A stretch of DNA of 64,000 nucleotides from Microbacterium marinilacus (GTDB lineage Bacteria; Actinomycetota; Actinomycetes; Actinomycetales; Microbacteriaceae), in the NCBI RefSeq assembly GCF_019753765.1, contig NZ_JAIJZW010000001.1:291127-355126 (forward strand), given 5' to 3'. Positions 37,607 to 44,189 of this stretch are shown piece by piece. The notes below the pieces were generated by a model. The model saw only the letters and a program-made list of their open reading frames with translations, was not told the origin of the DNA and made no database searches. Both the position numbers and the translations under genes were made by a program. Position 1 is the first letter of the stretch. Every line of letters begins with the position of its first letter.

Positions 37607-39549
37607 TTGCTCTCTCCGTCTCGCGTCTTCGCCGGCCTCGCGTCGGGTGAGGGAAGCCCGAGGACGCCGCGCCAGCTCTCCTGCGACACCAGTTCGGGGA
37701 GCGCCGCGCGGTACAGCTGCGACAGGCGGGGCCACTCGCGCCGCAGGCGGGCGTGCAGCCGCACCGAGTCCCACAGCATCCGGCGGAACAGGGTGCGGTC
37801 GCGCGTGTAGACGTTCTTCCCGGAGCCGTCGGCGGCGCTCACCAGCGCGCTGTCGTAGAGCGGCAGCCGCCACCAGTGGGCGTCGTGCTTGCCGAACTCG
37901 ACCTCGGGCGTCTCGAGGTTGGCGGGATCGGGCCGGCGCAGGAAGTGCGACAGGAGCGTCTTCGCGGTGAAGAGCCGCAGACGCAGCCCGGTCGGGCTGT
38001 CGAAGTCCGGCGACGGGGCGAACACGCGCCGCCCGTGCCGTGAGTGCAGCACGGTCTCGGGATCGCGGTGCACCACGGTCTCGGGGAAACGGCCGGCGAG
38101 GGCTCGCGCGGCGGGCATCGCCGTCGGGAGGTTCTCGACCAGGTGCGCGGGGCCGCGCAGGACGTCCTGCAGGGCCCGGATCCGCAGGGCGACGGGGTAG
38201 TACTGCATCATCATCAGGTGCTTCAGGTCGACGCGGCGGCTGTGGCGCAGCAGCGTGCCGCCGAGCGGGGAGCGGGAGTGCAGCAGCGCGGCGACGATGC
38301 GGTTGCGGGCGTGGAAGTACGCCTGCCAGTCGATCGAGTCGTCCTTGCCGACCCACGACACGTGCCACAGGGCGACGCCGGGCAGCGAGACCGTCGGGAA
38401 GCCCGCCTCGCGTGCGCGCAGGCAGAACTCGGCGTCGTCCCACTTGATGAACGCGGGCAGCGACAGCCCGACCTCGCGAAGCGCCGCGGTCGGGATGAGG
38501 CACATCCACCAGCCGTTGTAGTCCGCGTCCATCCGCATGTGCAGCAGCGGCGTCTGGCGCAGGTTCGAGCGCCGGAAGTCGTGCGGCATGCGGTCCTGGA
38601 AGAGGTTGCGCCACATGAACGGGGCGTCGTCGACGACCTCGGCCCAGGCGTGCAGGCGGGGCCGGTCGAGCAGGTCGAACATGTGCGCGCCGACCAGCAT
38701 CGGCGTCGTGGCGTAGCGCCCGAAGACGATCGAGCGGCGGATCGACTCCGGCTCGATGCGCACGTCGTCGTCGAGCAGCTGCACGAAGTCGCTCTCCGGA
38801 CGGTCCAGCGTCTCGAGCATCGCCCGGGAGAAGCCTCCGGAGCCTCCGAGGTTCGGCTGCTCGATCACCTGCAGCTGATCGCCCAGCGCCCTCTCGGCCG
38901 CGGCGAAGCCGTCCTGGTCGCGCACCCTGTCCGTCCCCTGGTCGACCAGGAACACGCGGTCGACGAACTCCAGCAGCTCGGGTGCCTCGCCGAGCGCCGT
39001 CAGGGTCTCGACGCAGTAGTCGGGCTTGTTGAACGTCGTGATGCCGAGCGATGCCTTGCCCGAGCGCGCCGGCTCGTGCGTCGTCGTCCACTCGCCGCCG
39101 CGCAGGATGACCGGCTCGGCCTCGGCCACGATGTCGAACCACACCCACCCGCCGTCGCTGAACTGCGTCAGCGGCACGTCGAAGGCCGACTCGGCGTCGC
39201 CGCCGACGTGCGCGCTGTCGATGCGCTGCGCGACGCCCGCGCCGTTCGAGCGGTAGACGATGACCGTCCCCGGCCCGGTGGTGCGCACGGCGAGGCGCAC
39301 GGAGCGCACGCCCGTCCAGTGCTGCCAGTACGACGCGGGGAAGGCGTTGAAGTACGTGGCGAACGACACGCGGCTGCCGGCGGGGACGCGGACGCTGCTG
39401 CGCCCCAGCACGTCTCCGAGGTGCCCCAGGTCGGTGACGCGCACGGCCTCGCGGTCGACGACCGACCAGGTGTCGGGGTCGGTGTACAGCGGCAGCAGGT
39501 CGGGGTCGCGGTCGAGGGGGAAGACCACGTTCTGGAGGACGTGTACCAA
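37603..39549 (-). CDS. glfT2: Galactofuranosyltransferase GlfT2 (galactan polymerase)
   Basis: 648 residues, close to the 637 of mycobacterial GlfT2. An N-terminal beta domain (VSFATYFNAFPASYWQHWTG; DGGWVWFDIVAE) precedes the GT-A domain: GITTFNKPDYCVETL, QPNLGGSGGFSRAM, D260-D262 in LLDDDVRIEP, W370-D371-D372 in IKWDDAEFCLRA, and H396. These motifs match the mycobacterial enzyme, which extends galactan with alternating beta-1,5/1,6-linked galactofuranose. The start appears to be TTG at 39549, which gives the expected N-terminal length. First gene of the operon with GlfT1-like and acetyltransferase genes. Confidence 0.93.
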   Translation of the reverse strand: MVHVLQNVVFPLDRDPDLLPLYTDPDTWSVVDREAVRVTDLGHLGDVLGRSSVRVPAGSRVSFATYFNAFPASYWQHWTGVRSVRLAVRTTGPGTVIVYRSNGAGVAQRIDSAHVGGDAESAFDVPLTQFSDGGWVWFDIVAEAEPVILRGGEWTTTHEPARSGKASLGITTFNKPDYCVETLTALGEAPELLEFVDRVFLVDQGTDRVRDQDGFAAAERALGDQLQVIEQPNLGGSGGFSRAMLETLDRPESDFVQLLDDDVRIEPESIRRSIVFGRYATTPMLVGAHMFDLLDRPRLHAWAEVVDDAPFMWRNLFQDRMPHDFRRSNLRQTPLLHMRMDADYNGWWMCLIPTAALREVGLSLPAFIKWDDAEFCLRAREAGFPTVSLPGVALWHVSWVGKDDSIDWQAYFHARNRIVAALLHSRSPLGGTLLRHSRRVDLKHLMMMQYYPVALRIRALQDVLRGPAHLVENLPTAMPAARALAGRFPETVVHRDPETVLHSRHGRRVFAPSPDFDSPTGLRLRLFTAKTLLSHFLRRPDPANLETPEVEFGKHDAHWWRLPLYDSALVSAADGSGKNVYTRDRTLFRRMLWDSVRLHARLRREWPRLSQLYRAALPELVSQESWRGVLGLPSPDARPAKTRDGESK

Positions 39550-39682
39550 GGGCGGGCTCCGAACGAGTCAGCGGCCTGCCGGCCGAGGAACAGGCAGTGA
39601 GGACAGGGGAACCGGCGTCGCCGGACCGTGGTCCATGGCGGAGCGCCGGGCGCATCGCGCCGGCGGACCGCCGCAGACGAGC

Positions 39683-41017
39683 CTACCTTGTGGGCGCCAG
39701 CGGATCCTGTGACGCGCCCCCATCGACCATGTCCCGCAGCCGATCCCGCCAGGAGCGGGACTGCCCCGCGCGCACGGCGCACACGACGAGCATCAGCCAG
39801 CCGACGCCGTGCAGGGTGAAGCTCTCGAACATCGAGTCGACGAGCAGCGTGACGAGCATGAGCGGCGTCCACGCGTGGACGACCGAGCGGCGCTCGCCGG
39901 CCACGAGCCAGGATCGCACCATCGCGACGGCGCACATGCCGCCGAACAGCAGCAGGCCCGCCCAGCCGACCTGGATCAGCACGTCGAAATAGGCGTTCAG
40001 AGCCGAGAGATGACGGTCGTCCAGGACGAAGTTGATGACGTTCAGCGGATACGGCGCGCCCCCGCCGCTGCCGTCGTGCCACGTGCCGTGCCACCCCCAG
40101 CCCTGCACGGGACGCGGCCGCAGCCAGTCGAGGATCTCGTTCCACAGGTCGGCGCGCGTGGAGAAGTCGGAGGCGGCGTCGAGAAGCCGGATGATGCGGT
40201 GGCGCAGCAGGTAGCACGCGCCCAGCACCGCCGCCACGACCGCGCCGACCGTCCACTGCGTCGCGCGCCGACGCGACGGCTGGGCGCGACGCACCACGAT
40301 CAGCGCGACCGTCGCGGTCAGCACCGCCACGGCGAGGACCAGCACGGTCGGCGAGGCGGACAGCACGGCGAGCAGGCCCGCGAGGGAGAGCGAGAAGACC
40401 GACAGGCCCCGCGGGACGGAACGGGTGCGCCACTCGATCGCGAACGTGACGAGCGCCATCACCGCCACGAACCCGAGCATGTTGCGCGTGCCGAACAGCC
40501 CCTGCACCGGGCCTCCGTGCGCGAGATCCCCGGCGATGCCGAGGAACGGGAACGGCATGTCGAGCAGCACGCCCGCGAGGATCTCGACCGCCAGCGAGAG
40601 CGCCAGCATCCAGCGCAGCACGTCGCCCAGCGCGCGCACGGTCTGCAGGGCGTCCCGGGTGTGGCCGATGACGAGCGCGATCAGGCCCCAGCCCACCAGT
40701 CCCAGCCACCCCGCGAGCGTCGACGTCTTGTCGAAGGACCACACGACGCTCGCGAGCGTCCACGCGAGGAAGGCGAGCAGGCTGGTGGGCGCGAAGCGCA
40801 GCGGCGTCAGCTCATCGCGTCGGGCGACCAGGATCGCGATGCCCAGCGCGTCGAGACCGGCGACGATCGTGACGAGCGTCGCCTCTCCCGCCATCCGGCC
40901 GATCGCGAACGCCGAGAACGCGGTCGCGAGGGCGGCGAGCGCGAACGCCCGCGCGAGCTCGGCGGACTGCAGCAGCCGGAGGACCCGGACCGGCGTGGCG
41001 TCGCCGGAGGCCGTCAT
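39683..41017 (-). CDS. O-antigen ligase/polymerase-like membrane protein (second of a tandem pair)
   Basis: 444 residues, about ten to twelve hydrophobic segments with one long outer loop near residues 320-370 (TRADLWNEILDWLRPRPVQGWGWHGTWHD). The R-x-D-LW element followed by a GWG loop and LNVINF is the Wzy_C/WaaL signature seen in O-antigen ligases and polymerases. Start ATG 41017 overlaps the upstream paralogue's stop by 4 bp. In Gram-positive bacteria related proteins polymerise or ligate cell-wall glycans. Whether it is polymerase or ligase cannot be told. Confidence 0.83.
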   Translation of the reverse strand: MTASGDATPVRVLRLLQSAELARAFALAALATAFSAFAIGRMAGEATLVTIVAGLDALGIAILVARRDELTPLRFAPTSLLAFLAWTLASVVWSFDKTSTLAGWLGLVGWGLIALVIGHTRDALQTVRALGDVLRWMLALSLAVEILAGVLLDMPFPFLGIAGDLAHGGPVQGLFGTRNMLGFVAVMALVTFAIEWRTRSVPRGLSVFSLSLAGLLAVLSASPTVLVLAVAVLTATVALIVVRRAQPSRRRATQWTVGAVVAAVLGACYLLRHRIIRLLDAASDFSTRADLWNEILDWLRPRPVQGWGWHGTWHDGSGGGAPYPLNVINFVLDDRHLSALNAYFDVLIQVGWAGLLLFGGMCAVAMVRSWLVAGERRSVVHAWTPLMLVTLLVDSMFESFTLHGVGWLMLVVCAVRAGQSRSWRDRLRDMVDGGASQDPLAPTR

Positions 41018-42408
41018 CGCGCGGCGTTCCCCAGAGCCGGGGCGTCGGCGCCCACCCCGACGAACGGGGCGAGCTTGATCTTGAAGGACAGGGCGACGGC
41101 GAGGGTCCAGCCCCACAGCATGATGGGCCCCGACTCCGTCAGCCCCTGCGCCAGGAGCATCGCCGCCGCCAGCGGCGCCAGGATCGAGACGGGCGAGTAC
41201 GGGCGGTTCGCGTCCAGGTCCCAGCGGGGCCGGTCGATCGCGAAGAACCAGGAGCGCCACACCAGGGCCGCGTACACGCCGAACATCAGCAGGACGCCGA
41301 TGCCGCCCAGCTGGAAGAAGACGTCGAGCCACATGTTGTGCGCATGGAAGACCGACAGGCCGTGGTCGACGATCCACCCGTCGAAGGCCGGGTCCCACGG
41401 CACCCAGGGGCTCGCGAAGCCGTTGCCGTGCACCGGGTGCGTGATCGCCCGCCCCCACACGGTGGACCAGATCTCGTCGCGCCCCGTGAGGGAGTCGTCA
41501 CGGCCGAGCATGCCCAGCACGCGGTCCCAGAGCTGCATGACCAGCACCGCGCCGACCGCGGCGACGCCCGCGAACAGCAGGTATCGGCGGCTGCGCTCGC
41601 CGGGGGTGCGCGCGCGTCGCATCACGAGCACCGCGAGCAGGACGACGAAGGCGGCTGCGAACGCGCCCAGCGCGGTGGCCGAGCCCGACCGCACGAACAG
41701 CACGGCCGTCGCCGCGATCCAGACGATCTGCATCGCGGCGTGCGGCGGATGCGTCGCCAGCCGGACGGCGAAGACGGCGAAGGCGAGCACGCAGAGGATG
41801 CCGAGGTAGTTGGCGTTGCCGACGATGCCCTGGATCCGATCCCCGATGAGCGCGTCGAAGAGCTGTCCGCGCACCCAGTACCACTGCGGGTCGAAGCCGT
41901 CGGGCGGGGAGACGAAGTTCGGCAGCAGGGGAGCGCGGAGGATCAGGGCGACCCACAGCTCGATCGCCACAGACAGCCCGATGACCCACTTCAGCGCGAT
42001 GTCGAGCGCTCGCAGCAGCTCGTGCCAGGTGAGGACATGGGCCAGGAAGACGCCCTGCAGCGTCCCCGCCGCGAGCAGCAGCCAGGTGATCAGCGTCGCG
42101 CCCGGCCAGCCCGACCACAGCACCGACACCAGCGCCCACGCGGTGTAGGCGAGAGCGAGCCAGGGAAGTCGTCGCCACGGCAGCCCGACGCGACGCAGGC
42201 GGGGGATCCAGATCGCCAGCGTCGCCGCCGTCGTGAGCACGAGCACGCCGACGGCGCCCGCGCCCCCGATCAGGTTCCACCACATCGAGTGGGCGAACGC
42301 GGAGAAGATGACGAATGCGGCATACGCCTTCAGGAGAAGGTGCGACGTGCCTTCCCTCTCCGGAGCCTCGGGAGGGGTGCGAACCGTGTACCGCGAGATC
42401 TGCGCCAT
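41014..42408 (-). CDS. O-antigen ligase/polymerase-like membrane protein (first of a tandem pair)
   Basis: 464 residues with about twelve hydrophobic segments. The long outer loop carries LTGRDEIWSTVWGRAITHPVHGNGFASPW and HAHNMWLDVFFQLGGIG, with the R-x-E-IW and H-x-x-x-L elements of the Wzy_C/WaaL family. It is only moderately similar to the downstream paralogue. The ATG at 42408 has TAACCT ten bases upstream, so a leader of only about three nucleotides is predicted. Its promoter is back to back with that of manA. Confidence 0.85.
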   Translation of the reverse strand: MAQISRYTVRTPPEAPEREGTSHLLLKAYAAFVIFSAFAHSMWWNLIGGAGAVGVLVLTTAATLAIWIPRLRRVGLPWRRLPWLALAYTAWALVSVLWSGWPGATLITWLLLAAGTLQGVFLAHVLTWHELLRALDIALKWVIGLSVAIELWVALILRAPLLPNFVSPPDGFDPQWYWVRGQLFDALIGDRIQGIVGNANYLGILCVLAFAVFAVRLATHPPHAAMQIVWIAATAVLFVRSGSATALGAFAAAFVVLLAVLVMRRARTPGERSRRYLLFAGVAAVGAVLVMQLWDRVLGMLGRDDSLTGRDEIWSTVWGRAITHPVHGNGFASPWVPWDPAFDGWIVDHGLSVFHAHNMWLDVFFQLGGIGVLLMFGVYAALVWRSWFFAIDRPRWDLDANRPYSPVSILAPLAAAMLLAQGLTESGPIMLWGWTLAVALSFKIKLAPFVGVGADAPALGNAAR

Positions 42409-42418
42409 CGTGTCGTCC

Positions 42419-42424
42419 AGGTTA
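42419..42424 (-). promoter_or_regulatory. candidate -10 element (TAACCT) for the ligase pair
   Basis: TAACCT reads toward the ATG at 42408 with ten bases between, giving a very short leader. It lies 17 bp from the opposite-facing -10 of manA. Confidence 0.45.
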
Positions 42425-42440
42425 CAGCGCCGGCGCGGAA

Positions 42441-42446
42441 TACCCT
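42441..42446 (+). promoter_or_regulatory. leaderless-type -10 element (TACCCT) for manA
   Basis: TACCCT, six bases, then GTG at 42453. It decides the manA start, since the longer open frame upstream would overlap the divergent gene. Confidence 0.55.
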
Positions 42447-42452
42447 TGGTCC

Positions 42453-43610
42453 GTGCTCGTACCGCTCTCCAACGTCCCGCGCGACTACGCCTGGGGTTCG
42501 CGCTCGCTGCTGGCAGCCCTCGAAGGGCGCGCCGTCGCGGCGCGCCCCGAGGCCGAGATCTGGTACGGAGACCACCCCTCCGACCCGTCGGAGGTGGAGG
42601 ACGGGACCGGCCGAACGCTCGACGAGTGGATCGCGCAGGAGGGGGCGGCGGTCGGGGTGACCGGACGCCTGCCGTACCTGCTCAAGCTGCTCGCCGCCTC
42701 GTCGGTGCTGTCGATCCAGGTGCACCCCTCGAAGCGCCAGGCGGAGGAGGGGTTCGGGCGGGAGGGCGACCTGCCTGACGACGCGCCCCGCAACTACGCC
42801 GACGACAATCACAAGCCGGAGATGATCGTCGCGCTCTCCGACCGCTTCGAGGCGCTGTGCGGCCTGCGCGACCTGGAGGCGAGCCGCCGGCTGCTCGGCG
42901 TCCTCGGCGATGCCGCGGAGCCGCTGCGCGAGCGCCTGACCGACCCGCCGGCGCTCGCCGTGGCGATCGGCTGGCTGCTCTCCGGCGACGCGCGCGACGT
43001 CGTCGACGGCATCATCGCCGCGCTCGCCGACGCCCAGTCGACCGAGTTCGCCGCCGAGCTCGCCAACGCGCGCCGCATCGCCTCCTGGTATCCGGGCGAC
43101 CCGGGCGTCGTGGTGGCCCTGCTGATGAACTTCGTCGTGCTGCACCGCGGCGAGAGCGTCTTCCTGCGCGCCGGGATGCTGCACGCCTACGTCTCGGGGC
43201 TCGGCGTGGAGCTGATGGCCGCGAGCGACAACGTGCTGCGCGGCGGTCTCACGCCGAAGCGGATCGACGTGCCGGAGCTCCTGGCGATCCTCGATCCGGC
43301 GACGGGGCCGGTGCCGGTCGTGCTGCCGGTGGCCGCCGAGAACGGCACGCGCGGGGTCGACGCGTTCCCGGCCGACGTGCCCGACTTCCAGCTGCTGCGC
43401 GCCCGCGTGCCCGGCGCGACCGAGACCGTGATCCGCCCCGCCGGCCCGATGATCGTCCTGGCGACCGCGGGCTCGGTGACCGTGACCGGCCGTTCCGACT
43501 CGCTCGAGCTCGCGCCCGGCCGCGCCGCCTTCGTGACGCCGGACGAGTCCGAGGTCCGCGTGTCCGGTCGGGGAGAGGCCTTCGTCGCGCAGCCCGGCCT
43601 CGCCGTCTGA
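42453..43610 (+). CDS. manA: Mannose-6-phosphate isomerase, class I
   Basis: 385 residues. It interconverts fructose-6-phosphate and mannose-6-phosphate, feeding GDP-mannose. The N-terminal NVPRDYAWGS is conserved in type I isomerases. Zinc ligands appear as Q89 and H91 in SIQVHPSKRQAEEG and E123 in DNHKPEM, with a further histidine in RAGMLHAYV and the GLTPKRID active-site arginine/lysine segment. GTG 42453 gives the normal N terminus and follows a leaderless -10. manA near whiB2 is also seen in Mycobacterium; here the neighbouring phosphomannomutase is missing. Confidence 0.95.
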   Translation: MLVPLSNVPRDYAWGSRSLLAALEGRAVAARPEAEIWYGDHPSDPSEVEDGTGRTLDEWIAQEGAAVGVTGRLPYLLKLLAASSVLSIQVHPSKRQAEEGFGREGDLPDDAPRNYADDNHKPEMIVALSDRFEALCGLRDLEASRRLLGVLGDAAEPLRERLTDPPALAVAIGWLLSGDARDVVDGIIAALADAQSTEFAAELANARRIASWYPGDPGVVVALLMNFVVLHRGESVFLRAGMLHAYVSGLGVELMAASDNVLRGGLTPKRIDVPELLAILDPATGPVPVVLPVAAENGTRGVDAFPADVPDFQLLRARVPGATETVIRPAGPMIVLATAGSVTVTGRSDSLELAPGRAAFVTPDESEVRVSGRGEAFVAQPGLAV

Positions 43611-43663
43611 CGCGCCCGGGCGTCACCGCGCGATATGACGGCGCGACACGCCGAGGCGGGTCA

Positions 43664-43675
43664 ATGAAGCTTCAT
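43664..43675. promoter_or_regulatory. 12-bp perfect palindrome upstream of whiB
   Basis: ATGAAGCTTCAT is a perfect palindrome in the AT-rich 176-bp gap between manA and whiB, 112 bp before the whiB start. It could be an operator half of the whiB control region; no known regulator site matched. Confidence 0.35.
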
Positions 43676-43714
43676 GCGGCGGTTGAGGCTTTACGATCTG
43701 CGACTTGATCTTTC

Positions 43715-43736
43715 GTAATCACACGGGTGTAATTAC
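43715..43736. promoter_or_regulatory. 22-bp inverted repeat, putative operator of whiB
   Basis: Arms GTAATCACAC (43715-43724) and GTGTAATTAC (43727-43736) are complementary at 9 of 10 positions around a 2-bp centre. A possible promoter overlaps it: TTGATC at 43705-43710, 17 bp, TGTAAT at 43728-43733. It is strikingly AT-rich for this genome and lies 51 bp before the whiB ATG. Confidence 0.55.
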
Positions 43737-43786
43737 TCCCACGACAGAGTCGCCCTCGGGGGGCCGAGAAGGGGTGGGAGAGCGAA

Positions 43787-44110
43787 ATGACAGGATCGCA
43801 GTACCGTTCCGGCGTACCTGAGGACTGGTTCGTCGATCCGGTGAACCTCGGCGTGCCCGGTGTGCGCACGCCGCAGTCGGACGACGACACGGCTCTCTCG
43901 TGGCAGACCGACGCGCTGTGCTCGCAGACCGACCCCGAGGCCTTCTTCCCCGAGAAGGGCGGCTCCACCCGCGACGCGAAGCGCATCTGCACCTCGTGCG
44001 ACGTGCGCGCCCAGTGCCTGGAGTACGCGCTGCAGAACGATGAGCGATTCGGGATCTGGGGCGGCCTGAGCGAGCGCGAGCGCCGCAAGCTCAAGCGCGC
44101 CGCCGGCTGA
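43787..44110 (+). CDS. whiB2: WhiB-family iron-sulfur transcriptional regulator, WhiB2 type
   Basis: 107 residues. Cysteines C45, C68, C71 and C77 in the C-x22-C-x2-C-x5-C arrangement ligate a [4Fe-4S] cluster. The G[V/I]WGG turn is at 89-93, followed by the basic ERERRKLKRAAG tail for DNA contact with the sigma factor. WhiB2 (WhmD in M. smegmatis, WhiB in Streptomyces) is needed for septation. The ATG follows a GGGAG site. Placement near manA, an Rv3259-type gene and DUF3499 matches the whiB2 neighbourhood of mycobacteria. Upstream palindromes suggest tight control. Confidence 0.93.
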   Translation: MTGSQYRSGVPEDWFVDPVNLGVPGVRTPQSDDDTALSWQTDALCSQTDPEAFFPEKGGSTRDAKRICTSCDVRAQCLEYALQNDERFGIWGGLSERERRKLKRAAG

Positions 44111-44114
44111 CGCC

Positions 44115-44135
44115 GCCGGAGCAGGTATCTCCGGC
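44115..44135 (+). terminator. hairpin after whiB
   Basis: GCCGGAG and CTCCGGC form a perfect 7-bp stem with a 7-nt loop, starting five bases after the whiB stop and followed by TTCCC. Likely intrinsic terminator or processing hairpin. Confidence 0.5.
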
Positions 44136-44174
44136 TTCCCGGCGCGTGCTGTCGGGACGAGTGAGTCGCCGACC

Positions 44175-44180
44175 TAGGCT
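44175..44180 (+). promoter_or_regulatory. candidate -10 element (TAGGCT) for the GT2 fusion gene
   Basis: TAGGCT, nine bases, then ATG at 44190. A leader of two to three nucleotides or a leaderless message is predicted. Confidence 0.45.
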
Positions 44181-44189
44181 TGCCGCGAC

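Noticed and set aside
37610..39655. Extended open frame upstream of the GlfT1-like gene on the minus strand
   Set aside because: The region encodes GlfT2 in another frame with full catalytic motifs; the extended frame is an Arg/Pro/Ala-rich shadow.
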